Below, piece after piece: positions 49,981-60,968 of a stretch of DNA of 64,000 nucleotides; the stretch's first letter is position 1, and each line of letters starts with the position of its first letter. The stretch comes from Sva-07 sp963716095 (GTDB lineage: Bacteria > Actinomycetota > Acidimicrobiia > Acidimicrobiales > Ilumatobacteraceae), in the NCBI GenBank assembly GCA_963716095.1, contig CAVQSV010000023.1, positions 558,001 through 622,000 on the forward strand, given 5' to 3'. Below the pieces are notes generated by a model. It did no database searches and had not been told where the DNA came from. It saw only the letters and a program-made list of their open reading frames with translations. The position numbers and the translations under genes were made by a program.

Positions 49981-51452
49981 CAGCGCTGTCGTGCGTACTG
50001 GTCGACGCGTTGCGCGGCGAGTTTGCCGGACACCAGCACCATCGGCACCCCGACGCCGGGAAGCGTGGAGGACCCGGTGAACACGAGACCGGGCACCTTC
50101 TTGTTGACGTTGTTCGGACGGAACGGCCCGGTCTGGAAGAACGTGTGCGCAAGCGCGAACGGCGTGCCCTGCTCCATGCCCATGCGCTCCCAGTCCTGTG
50201 GGTCGTAGATCTCCTCGACGACCACCTCGGTGGGGTAGCCGAGTGCGTCGACGCGCTGGCGCAGGCTGTCGACGATCGTTTCCCGTTCCTTCGACCAGTC
50301 GATCGTGCCGCTCAGGTTCGGGGTGGGCTCGAGCACGTAGATGCTCGAATGGCCCTCCGGGGCGAGCGAACGGTCGTCCAAGCTGTGCAGGGTGACCAGG
50401 ATCGACGGATCCGGCATCCGGACACCATCATCGATCAGCGCCTTGAACGAGCCGTCCCAGTCCTCGCCGAAGTGGATGTTGTGATGGCTCGCATCGGCAG
50501 GGGGCAGGCCCTTGACGCCCGCCACCCAGAGCAGGCACGACGGCGAGTACTTGCCGTTGCGCGCCGTTCGCGGTGCGTCGATGCCCGGGATCAGCTCGCG
50601 GTAGGCGACCGGCAGGTCGACGTTGCAGACCACGGCGTCGGCGTCGAGCCGCTCCGACGCGGCGATCTCGACGCCGGTGACCGCTCCGCCGGGCTTGCGG
50701 AGGATACGCGTGACCGGTGAGTCGTAGCGGATGTCGACCCCCGCAGCGGTGACCGCGTCGGCGAGCCCTGCTGCCATCATGTGCATGCCGCCTTCGGGCA
50801 CGAACACGCCCTCGACCGAGTCCATGTAGGTGATCACGGCGTACAGGGCGAGCGCCTCGTACGGCGCGAGTCCGGCGTACATCGACTGGAAGCTGAAGAT
50901 GCGCTGCAGACGCTCGTCGTCGAAGAACGACGCCACCTTCTTGCCCAGCTTGCCGAAGCCGCCGAGTTTGACGAGTTCGAGCCCCGACTTCCAGGGCTTG
51001 ATCAGGTCGAGTGGGGTATCGAAGTTCGCGTCGATGAACGAGTCCATCTCGGCGCGGTACAGCTGTTCGAGCCAGGTACAGAACCGTCCGAACGCCTCGG
51101 CGTCCTTGGCGCCCGAGAACTGGCGAATCTCCTGGGTCATCGCCTCGCGGCCGTGACGCACGAACAGCGTCGATCCGTCGGCGTACACGGCGCGATACAT
51201 CGGGTCGACCGGGTTGATCGTGATGAAGTCCTTCATCTCGGCGCCCGCCGCATTGAAGGCGTCTTCGAGCAGGTTCGGCATGGTGAGCACGGTGGGGCCG
51301 TTGTCGAGCCGGAAACCCTGCTCGGTGATCATCCCCGCACGTCCTCCGGGGATGGCATCGCGTTCGACGATGGTGACGTCATGTCCCGCACCTGCGAGGT
51401 GCGCGGCGGCCGACAGACCGCCGAGCCCGGCTCCGACGACGACGACCTTCAT
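49980..51452 (-). CDS. crtI: Phytoene desaturase
   Basis: FAD-dependent desaturase converting phytoene to lycopene or related polyenes. FAD motif VVVGAGLGGLSAAAHLA is at the N-terminus, followed by VERDAIPGGRAG; the C-terminal bacterial phytoene dehydrogenase signature is GLVFTGSSTLPGVGVPMVLVSGKL. The 490-residue length fits. Its start overlaps the crtE stop and its stop the crtB start. The number of desaturation steps cannot be told from sequence. Confidence 0.93.
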   Translation of the reverse strand: MKVVVVGAGLGGLSAAAHLAGAGHDVTIVERDAIPGGRAGMITEQGFRLDNGPTVLTMPNLLEDAFNAAGAEMKDFITINPVDPMYRAVYADGSTLFVRHGREAMTQEIRQFSGAKDAEAFGRFCTWLEQLYRAEMDSFIDANFDTPLDLIKPWKSGLELVKLGGFGKLGKKVASFFDDERLQRIFSFQSMYAGLAPYEALALYAVITYMDSVEGVFVPEGGMHMMAAGLADAVTAAGVDIRYDSPVTRILRKPGGAVTGVEIAASERLDADAVVCNVDLPVAYRELIPGIDAPRTARNGKYSPSCLLWVAGVKGLPPADASHHNIHFGEDWDGSFKALIDDGVRMPDPSILVTLHSLDDRSLAPEGHSSIYVLEPTPNLSGTIDWSKERETIVDSLRQRVDALGYPTEVVVEEIYDPQDWERMGMEQGTPFALAHTFFQTGPFRPNNVNKKVPGLVFTGSSTLPGVGVPMVLVSGKLAAQRVDQYARQR

Positions 51453-52513
51453 CAGACATCCCTCCAGCTCACGTACTCGGCCAGTGCAACCAACTCCGTC
51501 TTTGCGGCATCGACGATCGGTGCCTCCTCGATCGCGGCCACCGCTGCCTCGGTCAGCGCGGTGATGTGGTCTTCGAGCTCGGCGAGTGCGCCGGTGTCGA
51601 CGATCACCTGTTGGATCCGAGCCACACCGTGACCGTCGAGGCCCGCAGCACCGACCTCGTCGAGCACCTCGAGCTGTTCGGGTGTCGCACGACGCACGGC
51701 GCGGGCGAGGAGGGGGGTGGGCTTGCCTTCGCGCAGGTCGCCGCCGACCGACTTGCCGGTGAGGCTTTCCTGGCCGAACGCACCCATCACGTCGTCGCGC
51801 ATCTGGAAGGCGTCGCCCAGCGGCAGTCCGTACGCGCTCAGCGATGCCATGAGCTCGTCGGAGCGCTCCGGTGCGGTCAGCACGGCACCGAGGTGCAGCG
51901 GGCGCTCGATGGTGTACTTGCCCGACTTGTAGCGGCAGATCCGTTCGGCCTTGTCGACGTCACGGACGCTCTGCACCGACCCGAGGATGTCGAGGTACTG
52001 CCCGATGTTCAGTTCGATGCGCAGCTCGTTCCAGATCCGCATCGCTTCGGGGTTGGCGCCTTCCATCAGGCGGTCGGCGTACACGAAGGCCAGGTCGCCG
52101 ACGAGGATCGCGACCCCTTCGCCGTACCGGCGGGACTCGCCGACCCAACCGTTGGCGGCGTGCTCTTCGGCTGCCAGCGTGTGGGTCGTGACCTGCCCGC
52201 GGCGCGTGGTGGCGTCGTCCATGACGTCGTCGTGGAACAACGCGAACGCGTGCATCAATTCGAACGCGGCGCCGGCATCGATGTCGATCTGGTCGTCGGT
52301 GCCGCCTCCCGCGCCGACGTAGCCCCAATGCGTGAACGCTGGGCGGAGTCGTTTGCCGCCCGACAGCACCAAGCGGCGAATCTCGTCGACCGGTTGGGCG
52401 AGGTCGGGGTCGAAGCCGACCCAGCGCGCTCGTTCGGCGGTCAGCAGCTCGTCGAGGCGAGCTTCGACACGGTCGGCGATCGATCGCAGGCTGGTGGGAG
52501 GGGTTCCAGGCAT
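51452..52513 (-). CDS. crtE: Geranylgeranyl diphosphate synthase
   Basis: Short-chain prenyl transferase making the C20 precursor. The first Asp-rich motif is LFHDDVMDDATTRRG and the second is DAFQMRDDVMGAFG; GGKRLRPAF is the conserved pre-motif. The 353-residue length fits GGPP synthases of actinobacteria. ATG 52513 has GAGGAG directly before it with almost no spacing, so a leaderless or slightly different start is possible. It leads the carotenoid operon and is divergent from the hotdog gene at 52615. Confidence 0.9.
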   Translation of the reverse strand: MPGTPPTSLRSIADRVEARLDELLTAERARWVGFDPDLAQPVDEIRRLVLSGGKRLRPAFTHWGYVGAGGGTDDQIDIDAGAAFELMHAFALFHDDVMDDATTRRGQVTTHTLAAEEHAANGWVGESRRYGEGVAILVGDLAFVYADRLMEGANPEAMRIWNELRIELNIGQYLDILGSVQSVRDVDKAERICRYKSGKYTIERPLHLGAVLTAPERSDELMASLSAYGLPLGDAFQMRDDVMGAFGQESLTGKSVGGDLREGKPTPLLARAVRRATPEQLEVLDEVGAAGLDGHGVARIQQVIVDTGALAELEDHITALTEAAVAAIEEAPIVDAAKTELVALAEYVSWRDV

Positions 52514-52614
52514 CTCCTCGCAGGCTACTGCTGTGCTCGCCGCCCGACGCCGACGTGCCGCGACGCGCCCACCGTGGCTCGGAGCGGGTCCCGGCTGCGT
52601 GCCAGGGTGGGTCC

Positions 52615-53382
52615 ATGGGTGCACTGATCACGACCATCGAGGCGTACAACACGGCAACCGATTCGACGAACCGGATGCACGACGACACCGTCGCCAGGAC
52701 GTACGGATTCCGGGGCGGGCTGGTGCCCGGTGTCGACGTGTGGGCGTATCTGACCCAGCCATGTGTCGATCGGTGGGGCGAGCGGTTCCTGACCGGCTCG
52801 ACGATGGAGGCTCGTTTCGTGTCGCCGGTGTACAACGGCGAGCTGGTCGATGCGTGCCTCGACGACGACGGGGCGCTGGAGCTCACCGGTCCTGACGGGA
52901 CCGTTCGAGCCACCGGCATCGCCACACTCGCCCACCCGCCGCCCGTGGTCCCCGTCGCAACAGCGGTCGGCGCCCGACCTGCTCCACCGGTCACCGCTGA
53001 GCTGCTCGCCCCCGGCACCGTGCTGGGCACGCTCGAGTTCGTCTACCGCCGCGAGTTGGGCGCGGTGTACCTCGCCGAAGTCCGCGACCGACACGACCTG
53101 TACCGGGGCGGCGCTGTCTGCCATCCGGGGTTCCTGGCCCGTCAGGCCAACTCGGTGCTGCACCGCAACGTCGAGTTGGGCCCGTGGATCCACGTCGGCA
53201 CCCGCGCCCACCACCGTGGCCTCGCGCTCGACGGCGACATGGTGGAGGTGCGCGGGCAGGTGACTGCCGAGTACGAACGCAAGGGCCACCGATTCGTCGA
53301 TCTCGACGTGGAGGTCACCGCCAACGGCGCGGCGGTGTGGAGCGCACTTCACACGGCGATCTGGCAGCCACGGGCGAGCTGA
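52615..53382 (+). CDS. MaoC/hotdog dehydratase-like protein
   Basis: A 255-residue double-hotdog protein of the MaoC-like group. The N-terminal hotdog has YGFRGGLVPGVDVWAY, a variant of the hydratase-2 motif in which the usual catalytic His of DxxxxH is not clear, and RFVSPVYNGELVDA. The second hotdog has VCHPGFLARQANSVLHRNVELGPWIH and a final RFVDLDVEVTANG. It could be an enoyl-CoA hydratase-like or binding protein for acyl-CoA. It stands alone, divergent from crtE. Confidence 0.68.
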   Translation: MGALITTIEAYNTATDSTNRMHDDTVARTYGFRGGLVPGVDVWAYLTQPCVDRWGERFLTGSTMEARFVSPVYNGELVDACLDDDGALELTGPDGTVRATGIATLAHPPPVVPVATAVGARPAPPVTAELLAPGTVLGTLEFVYRRELGAVYLAEVRDRHDLYRGGAVCHPGFLARQANSVLHRNVELGPWIHVGTRAHHRGLALDGDMVEVRGQVTAEYERKGHRFVDLDVEVTANGAAVWSALHTAIWQPRAS

Positions 53383-53401
53383 GCGGATCGTTCCGGGCGG
53401 G

Positions 53402-53617
53402 TCAGGGCTCGGTGTCGAGTTCGGCGGTGACCTGTTCGATGCGCAGCTGGGCGGCGGAGATCTTCGAGCGGCACAGCGTGATCAGCTCGGATGCTCGGGC
53501 GACCCGGTCGGCGAGGTGGTCGACGTCGACGTCGGAGCTCTCGAGCTCGCGCAGGATGATGTCGAGTTCGCTGAGCGCGTCGGCGTAGCCGGGGGTCTCG
53601 GTGGTGTCGGTGCTCAT
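53402..53617 (-). CDS. xseB: Exodeoxyribonuclease VII small subunit
   Basis: A 71-residue helical protein that partners XseA. YADALSELDIILRELESSDVDVDHLADRVARASELI is the XseB signature. ATG 53617 is 4 bp from the xseA stop (53622), so the two are coupled. The nuclease degrades single-stranded DNA from both ends in repair. Confidence 0.92.
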   Translation of the reverse strand: MSTDTTETPGYADALSELDIILRELESSDVDVDHLADRVARASELITLCRSKISAAQLRIEQVTAELDTEP

Positions 53618-53621
53618 CTGC

Positions 53622-55007
53622 TCAGTCGCCTTTCGTGTGGGTCGTGGTGACGGTACTGGTGACGGTGCCGTCGGCGAGTGCGGTGGTGATCGTGTCGTCG
53701 GGGTCGAGTGCGTCGACCGAGCGCACGACGCTGCCGTCGGCGCGCCGGGTGATCGACCAACCGCGAGCCAGTTGCACGGCAGGATCGAGTGCAGCGACCC
53801 GGGCGCTGACGACGTCGAGGCGACTCTCGGCGCGCTCGACGACGGCGCCCGCGCGGCCGATGACTCGTTGTTGCGCATCGACGAGCCGCTGATCGGCGCG
53901 AGACAGGCTCGCCGGTGCGGTTCGAGCGAGCGTGTCGACTCGCAGACCGAGGCGTTCGTCGGCGCGCTCGACGGCAGCATGGGTGCGCCGGGCGATGCGG
54001 TGCGCAGTGTCGGACAGGTCGGTGTTGGCTGCGGTGAGGCCGTGTCGGCTCTCGCGCACGATCGAAGCGAACGCGGCTTCGGCATCGGCGGCATATCGCG
54101 CGGCCCGTGCGATCAGCTCACCGGCACACGCGGTGGGGGTCTTGAGCGTGGTGTGGGCGACGTCGTCGGCGACGCTGCGGTCGACCTCGTGGCCCAACCC
54201 GGTCAGTACGGGGACGGGTGACGATGCGATGGCTCGGGCGATCTGTTCGGCGTCGAACACCGCGAGTTCGTTACGGGCGCCGCCCCCACGGATGAGCACG
54301 AGGGCGTCGAGGTCGATGCGTCGGGCCAACGTGGTGATCGCTGCGGCGATCGCCGATTCGGCGGTGTCGCCCTGTACGCGGGTGTCGATCACCGTGAGCG
54401 AGAACCCCATGGCACTGCGTTGGAGTTCGTCGTGGAAGTCGTGCCAGGCCGCAGTGCCGACGCTGGTGACCACGCCGACGCGCAGTGGGATCGGCGACAG
54501 CAGCCGTCGCTTGTTGGCGTCGAGGAGCCCCTCGGCCACGAGGCGTCGGATGACCTCGTCGCGCGACTGGGCGATGTCGCCGAGTGTGTACTTGGGGTCG
54601 ATCCCGGTCATCTTCAGCCCGATGCGACCGTTGGGCGCGTAGTAGTCGAGGTAGCCGAACACCCGCACCTTCATCCCGTCGGCCAGGCGCAGGCGGTGCT
54701 TCTGCAGCATCGGGCGCAGGCGCATCCGGGCGTTGGCGAAGAACTGCACGTTGACGACGGCTCTGCTGCGACCGTTGCCGCCGCGCCGGTCGGCCGGGTC
54801 GGAGCTCTCGCCGTCGTCGACGAGGGTGAAGTACGCGTGCTGGCCCCGATCGCTCCATCCGGAGATCTCACCGCGAACCCACACCCCGTCGGAGAACCCG
54901 CGCCGCAGCGTGTCGTTGATGGCGTCGCCGAGTTCGGCGACCGTGTAGGTCGGGTTTGCAGCGTCGTCGAGTTCGTCGTCGCCGAAGTCGAACGCAGGCT
55001 GGCTCAC
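53622..55007 (-). CDS. xseA: Exodeoxyribonuclease VII large subunit
   Basis: A 461-residue catalytic subunit. The N-terminal OB-fold carries VWVRGEISGWSDRGQHAYFTL, then LAEGLLD and the catalytic domain with GVVTSVGTAAWHDF, LVLIRGGGARNELAVFD and TGLGHEVDRSVADDVAH. A long coiled coil follows, and RGWSITRRADGSVVRSV ends the protein. Upstream, 56 bp away, is rmuC, with a palindrome between. Confidence 0.93.
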   Translation of the reverse strand: MSQPAFDFGDDELDDAANPTYTVAELGDAINDTLRRGFSDGVWVRGEISGWSDRGQHAYFTLVDDGESSDPADRRGGNGRSRAVVNVQFFANARMRLRPMLQKHRLRLADGMKVRVFGYLDYYAPNGRIGLKMTGIDPKYTLGDIAQSRDEVIRRLVAEGLLDANKRRLLSPIPLRVGVVTSVGTAAWHDFHDELQRSAMGFSLTVIDTRVQGDTAESAIAAAITTLARRIDLDALVLIRGGGARNELAVFDAEQIARAIASSPVPVLTGLGHEVDRSVADDVAHTTLKTPTACAGELIARAARYAADAEAAFASIVRESRHGLTAANTDLSDTAHRIARRTHAAVERADERLGLRVDTLARTAPASLSRADQRLVDAQQRVIGRAGAVVERAESRLDVVSARVAALDPAVQLARGWSITRRADGSVVRSVDALDPDDTITTALADGTVTSTVTTTHTKGD

Positions 55008-55032
55008 GGCGCCGATTCAATCACCGGGGGCG

Positions 55033-55063
55033 ATCACGCGTGGGGTCTGACCCCAGATGTGAT
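55033..55063. repeat. Stop-adjacent 31-bp palindrome, copy 4
   Basis: Perfect inner TGGGGTC-T-GACCCCA (55041-55055) with outer ATCAC/GTGAT arms. It ends one base before the rmuC stop codon (55064-55066). Same length and layout as the other three copies, with a compensated G/C change in the core. Confidence 0.6.
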
Positions 55064-56383
55064 TCATGCGCCCAACATCCGGACCGTGCCACCGGGTGGC
55101 GTGTCGATGTCGTCGTCGGCGTCGTCGTCGGACGCGATGGGTGTTGCGAACAGCTCGCCGTCGACGGGCAGGTTGCGCGCCAGGCGCAGTTCGTCGAGTT
55201 GGCGCAGTGGCTTCTCGAGTTGGCGGCGGCGCGGCCCGGTGAGCTGTTCGAACGCGCGGTCCACCTGATCGAACTTCTTCTTCACCGAGTCGACCTGGTC
55301 GTTGTACTTGCGCCACTGTGCGCTGAACGTGCCCAGCAGCTGCAGGATCTCGTCGCTGGTCTGCTCGATCATGAAGTTGTCGAACGCCTGGCGGATGACC
55401 CCGAGGAACGCGAACAGGGTGAGCGGCGAGCACAGGACGACCTTCTGGCCCATCGCCTCGTCGATCAGACCGGCGTCGTGTTCGTGGATGAACCCGGTGA
55501 GCTGCTCGTTGGGGATGAACAACAGCACGTAGTCGACCGACGGCGTGTCGCTCTCGCCTGCGTAGTCGCGCTTGGCGAGTTCCTTCACCCGCAGGCGAAC
55601 GTCGGCGAGGAACCGCTTGAGATGCGTCTCGCGTTCGGCGTTGGTGCCCACCTCGAGGTAGCGAAGGTACGACGCCATCGGGAACTTGACGTCCATGTAC
55701 AGCGCATGGCCCTTGGGCATGGGGAACGTGTAGTCGGGGCGACCGCTGCCGCCTTCGATCTGGGTCTGCTTGACGTAGTTGATGTTCTCGACGAATCCGG
55801 CGAGACGCAGCACGTCTTCGGCCATCCGCTCACCCCACTGGCCACGGGCCTGCGGGTTCGCCAGCGCCTCGCGCAGCGCCCGCGTGGAGTCGGCGAGCGT
55901 GTTGGCGATTTCGGCGTGGGCCTGCAGCGAGTTGGTGACCTGCCCGAAGTTCTCGGCGCTGGAACGCCCCAGCGTGGTGACCATGTCGCTCAGTTTGGTG
56001 AGCTCGGCGCGCATCTCGGCGTGCACCTGGTCGAGCCGGGCATCGATGACGTCTTTCTTGGCACCCAATTCGGTGGTGGTCTGTTCGCGCGCCGACAGCG
56101 CGAGCGCACCGAACTGTTCGCGCTGCAGCACGGCGGTCTGCTCGAGCGCGGCGGCAACAGCGGCATCACGCTCGGCGGTCGCCTGATCGCGCACCTGCGC
56201 GACGGCATGCTGCACCGCTGCGTCGATGGCGAGCTGCAGCGATTCGTTGGTGGCTGCCTGGTCGTCGGCCCTCGTGGCCGCATCGTCTTCGGCCTGGCGG
56301 ACGGCGAACAGGTAGCCGCCGACGGCGGCCCCGACGGCCAGTACGACGGCGACGATGAGTAGTGCGATCTCCATGTGTCCCAT
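55064..56383 (-). CDS. rmuC: DNA recombination protein RmuC
   Basis: A 439-residue RmuC-family protein thought to limit inverted-repeat rearrangements. N-terminal membrane helix (ALLIVAVVLAVGAAVGGYLFA) and a coiled coil (about 35-150) precede the nuclease-like core: QARGQWGERMAEDVLRLAGF, PDYTFPMPKGHALYMDVKFP and VDYVLLFIPNEQLTGFI. A helical C-terminus follows and an acidic tail. Located upstream of xseAB; a repair theme is suggested. Confidence 0.9.
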   Translation of the reverse strand: MGHMEIALLIVAVVLAVGAAVGGYLFAVRQAEDDAATRADDQAATNESLQLAIDAAVQHAVAQVRDQATAERDAAVAAALEQTAVLQREQFGALALSAREQTTTELGAKKDVIDARLDQVHAEMRAELTKLSDMVTTLGRSSAENFGQVTNSLQAHAEIANTLADSTRALREALANPQARGQWGERMAEDVLRLAGFVENINYVKQTQIEGGSGRPDYTFPMPKGHALYMDVKFPMASYLRYLEVGTNAERETHLKRFLADVRLRVKELAKRDYAGESDTPSVDYVLLFIPNEQLTGFIHEHDAGLIDEAMGQKVVLCSPLTLFAFLGVIRQAFDNFMIEQTSDEILQLLGTFSAQWRKYNDQVDSVKKKFDQVDRAFEQLTGPRRRQLEKPLRQLDELRLARNLPVDGELFATPIASDDDADDDIDTPPGGTVRMLGA

Positions 56384-56467
56384 GATGACGTCGGGGTGTC
56401 ACAGAGTTCGCGGATGCACCCGTTTCCCCAGCTCAGCCCACCGAGACGTCAGCCCAGGGCCGAGGCA

Positions 56468-57478
56468 TCAACGCAGTGAGATGGTGAAACAGCGATCGGC
56501 GAGGGTGCCGAGCGCGTAGGTCTCGTAGTCGACACCGAAGTCGGAGTACAGGCCGCGGCACGACTCGCTCCACTCGAGTGCGTCAGTCGTCGACATGCGG
56601 TGCACGACCTGCATGACCCCGCCCTCGTGGACGCGGTATTCGGCCCAGGTGCCGGGGAAGTCCTTGGTGCAGCCGATCTCGATCGAGGGAATCCCCGAGC
56701 GAGCCATCGGACGCACGCGGTGCCGGTGAGTGTGGCCGGCCGCATACGCGATGACGCTCGATCGTCGTTGGGCGAGCGCGTCGAGCGCGTCGCTGGCATC
56801 GGGGTGCAGACCGAAGTAGTCGTCACTGCGCTTGGCGTCGGGGCCGTCACCGATCCACTGCTGATGGTGTCCCATCACGAACACGGGCCGGTCGGCCCCG
56901 GCGCAGTGGTCGTCGAGCCAGTCGATCTGTTCGGTGGTGATCGTCCCGGTCGTGGCCCCCGGAATGGCAGTGTCGAGCAGCGCCACGGCCACGCCGGGCA
57001 GTTCGATCCACCGGTCGCCTGCATACTCGGCCTGATGGCGGTACGCGTCGTGGTTGCCGCGGACCACGTGCAGCCGATCACCGAACGGCGCCCGGTAGCA
57101 GGCTTCGAACGCCGCCCATTCGTCTGGCTCACCGTCGACCGACAGGTCGCCCTTGACGATCACCGCCGTTGGCTCGATGGCGGACATCTCGAGCGCTGCG
57201 GCGTGGTTCATGACCTCGGGGTACGGCGTTGCTCCGGGGTCGGCCCGGCGGATCGGACCCTCGGTGAGATCGTCGATGCGCCCAGCCTCGGTCTCGCCGA
57301 AGTGGACGTCGTTGACCGTGGCGAACCGGCACAGCAGCTCACCGTCGGGTCGTGGCAGCGTGCGCACCGTGGCGCCGCGGAGGTCGTACTCGCTGTCGGA
57401 CGCGAGCTCGTCGTAGCGGTGGACGACGAGCCCGTCGTGGATCACGACGAGATCATCGGCAACGGTGGTGATGTCCAT
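56468..57478 (-). CDS. Calcineurin-like metallophosphatase
   Basis: A 336-residue dinuclear-metal phosphoesterase. Motifs in order: NDVHFG (D-x-H), VKGDLS (GD), VVRGNHDAY (GNHD/E), MGHHQQW (GH) and AAGHTHRHR (GHxH). It has no signal peptide. Resembles CpdA-like/purple-acid phosphatases of actinobacteria; possible substrates include cyclic nucleotides or phosphoesters. The N-terminal 60 residues form an extra beta segment. Convergence or operon partners are unclear. Confidence 0.85.
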   Translation of the reverse strand: MDITTVADDLVVIHDGLVVHRYDELASDSEYDLRGATVRTLPRPDGELLCRFATVNDVHFGETEAGRIDDLTEGPIRRADPGATPYPEVMNHAAALEMSAIEPTAVIVKGDLSVDGEPDEWAAFEACYRAPFGDRLHVVRGNHDAYRHQAEYAGDRWIELPGVAVALLDTAIPGATTGTITTEQIDWLDDHCAGADRPVFVMGHHQQWIGDGPDAKRSDDYFGLHPDASDALDALAQRRSSVIAYAAGHTHRHRVRPMARSGIPSIEIGCTKDFPGTWAEYRVHEGGVMQVVHRMSTTDALEWSESCRGLYSDFGVDYETYALGTLADRCFTISLR

Positions 57479-57545
57479 GGGCCTCGAGTCGCTGGGTGAG
57501 ATCGACGGTGGAGATCGACGGTGGAGATCGGTGGCCGGGGCGCGG

Positions 57546-58175
57546 TCAGACCTTGACGACGATCGAGCCGACGACCTTGTCCTGCCAGGTCTGCTTCTTG
57601 TCGTCCCACAACATCCAGAGGTAGCCGAGATAGAAGATCTGCGCGGAGATGAAGGCGGCGAACAGCTGGCGTCCGAGCGCCCGACCGAACCCGATCGGCT
57701 CGCCCGTCGTTTCGCCGATCACCTTGATGCCGACGATCCGGCGGCCCCAGGTCTGACCGGTCTTGCCGAGGGCGCGCAGGTAGATGAAGGCCACGATCAG
57801 CCAGCCGATCACCGCGAGTGCGATGCCCGCAGCGATCAGCGCTCCGTCGGGCTTGCCGGCCGGGCAGAGGATCTCGTCGGTGTTCTCGTTCCACGTGCAC
57901 CCGTCGAACGCCGCGAAGCCCATGATCACCCCAGGGATGACGAATGCTGCGATCAGCAAGCCGTACAGCAACCCGTCGAGCAGGTAGCCGCCGAGACGAA
58001 CGCCGAAACCGGCTCGTTCCCCACCGACGGGCGGGGCGCCGTACCCGTATGGCGGGTACCCGGGAGCGGTTGCGACGGCGCCGGGAGGAGGTGGCGGCGT
58101 GCCGACTCCGGGTGGCGGTGGCGGCGGTGGCGACGAACCCTGGCCGGGCGGCGGCGGTGGTGGAGGCATGGCCAT
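57546..58175 (-). CDS. RDD-family membrane protein with proline-rich N-terminus, copy 1
   Basis: A 209-residue protein. The N-terminal 55 residues are Pro/Gly-rich (repeats of PPPPPPP); the RDD domain follows, with GFGVRLGGYLLDGLLYGLL, the conserved GQTWGRRIVGIKVI and DKKQTWQDKVVG. Three or four helices are predicted. ATG 58175 or 58169 could be used. Similar proteins elsewhere are suggested to be transporters, but function is unproven. It lies next to accE and pccB. Confidence 0.82.
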   Translation of the reverse strand: MAMPPPPPPPGQGSSPPPPPPPGVGTPPPPPGAVATAPGYPPYGYGAPPVGGERAGFGVRLGGYLLDGLLYGLLIAAFVIPGVIMGFAAFDGCTWNENTDEILCPAGKPDGALIAAGIALAVIGWLIVAFIYLRALGKTGQTWGRRIVGIKVIGETTGEPIGFGRALGRQLFAAFISAQIFYLGYLWMLWDDKKQTWQDKVVGSIVVKV

Positions 58176-58236
58176 CTCCCAAGTGTTGCACGAACGGCGT
58201 CGAGGCGAGCGCGAAACGGCGCCGTACTCGGCGCGG

Positions 58237-58413
58237 TCAGCGGTACGGGCGGTCGCGACGTGCGGGGATCGGGCGTGACCACCAGCGGCCGCTGAAGCGC
58301 CACGCCGTGCTGCGCGGAGGTTCGGTGTCGACGATCATCACCGGCTTGGGCCAGAGCGCTTCGACGCCGGCCATGATCGCGACGACCTCGTCGTCGGTCG
58401 GCGCCGGCGACAT
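58237..58413 (-). CDS. accE: Acyl-CoA carboxylase epsilon subunit
   Basis: A 58-residue protein of the AccE/PccE type that stabilises biotin-dependent acyl-CoA carboxylases in actinobacteria. The start MSPAPTDDEVVAIMAGVEAL and the end AWRFSGRWWSRPIPAR match the short epsilon family (conserved Trp/Pro-rich tail). It is separated from pccB by an RDD gene. The partner biotin carboxylase alpha subunit is not in the window. Confidence 0.72.
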   Translation of the reverse strand: MSPAPTDDEVVAIMAGVEALWPKPVMIVDTEPPRSTAWRFSGRWWSRPIPARRDRPYR

Positions 58414-58475
58414 CTGCGCTGATCGAGACGTGATGGGCGGCGGTCGACTCCGACATGCGTTCCACGATAGGCGGC

Positions 58476-59342
58476 TCAGCCATCGGCGACCTCGTCGTCG
58501 ATCGACCAGGTGGCTCGAGGTGGCCTGGTCACGACGGTGCCCGCGACGTTGTCGTGGAAGGTTCGGCGCTGGGAGTTGCCGAGCGCCATCAGGAACCCGA
58601 TGAAGAAGATCGATGACACGAACCAGCGCAGCGTGAATCGCATCGCCGATTCGCCGACGGTGATGGTGCGGCCGTTGCGGGCGTCGACGACCTTCGTGCC
58701 CGTGACCCGGTTGCCGATCCACTGCCCATTCTCGGCCACCGCTCGCGCGTACAGGGCGGTTGCAGCGAAGAAGCCGACCGCCATCAGCAGGATCCCGACG
58801 AGTACCAGTGCAGTCGAGCCGATCGCTGCCACGGCGATCCCCGGCAGCATGAAGAGCACGGTGATGGCGACGTCGATGAGCAGCCCACCGAATCGTGCGC
58901 CGTAGGAGGCGAGCTCGGGATCGAAGTCGATGCCCCCCTCGGACTCGATCTGGACCGCCTCGGCCTTGTCGGGACGCTCGACATCGGTGGGCGTCGTCAA
59001 CGCGGTGCCGACGGCGGGAGCGGTCGCTTCGTCGTCGCTGATCTGCGACAGCAAGGCCGCGAGATCGTCGTCGGTGGAGGCCGACGTGGGCCCACCCGCT
59101 GCCGGTCCGGTAGCGGGCTGCGGCGCAGGCTTCGGCGCCAAGGGCGGCAATGCCGTTGTCGGCGCCTGCCCGGCGCCGACAGGAGGTGGCGGCGGTGGTG
59201 GCGTCGACGAGCCGGGCGGTGGCGGCGGGGTTGCTGATGGAGGTGGCGGTGGTGGTGGCGGTGGTGGTGGTGGCGGTGGCGGAGGCGCGTCGGAGCCGTG
59301 CGGTGGTGGTGGCTGACCGGGCACCGACGGGCCGTTGCTCAT
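58476..59342 (-). CDS. RDD-family membrane protein with proline-rich N-terminus, copy 2
   Basis: A 288-residue protein with an extremely Pro-rich N-terminus (many consecutive Pro, residues 11-58), an Ala/Thr linker, then an RDD domain: ASYGARFGGLLIDVAITVLF, GQWIGNRVTGTKVVDARNGR and RRTFHDNVAGTVV. About three helices. The second RDD paralogue here, lying between accE and pccB. The Pro/Gly codons make a GGTGGC-type repeat on the plus strand, which is coding, not a satellite. Confidence 0.82.
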   Translation of the reverse strand: MSNGPSVPGQPPPPHGSDAPPPPPPPPPPPPPPPPSATPPPPPGSSTPPPPPPPVGAGQAPTTALPPLAPKPAPQPATGPAAGGPTSASTDDDLAALLSQISDDEATAPAVGTALTTPTDVERPDKAEAVQIESEGGIDFDPELASYGARFGGLLIDVAITVLFMLPGIAVAAIGSTALVLVGILLMAVGFFAATALYARAVAENGQWIGNRVTGTKVVDARNGRTITVGESAMRFTLRWFVSSIFFIGFLMALGNSQRRTFHDNVAGTVVTRPPRATWSIDDEVADG

Positions 59343-59358
59343 CGTGGAATCCGTCCGC

Positions 59359-60912
<1,554 letters not shown>

Positions 60913-60968
60913 GACCCGCAAACTACTGGCTGCCGGCCCCTCTCGGAAGATCGGCCAGACTGGGCGGC

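Noticed and set aside
59180..59330. GGTGGTGGC-rich repeat that could look like a satellite or CRISPR-like array
   Set aside because: It is the antisense of the proline-rich N-terminus of the RDD protein, with no regular spacer pattern.
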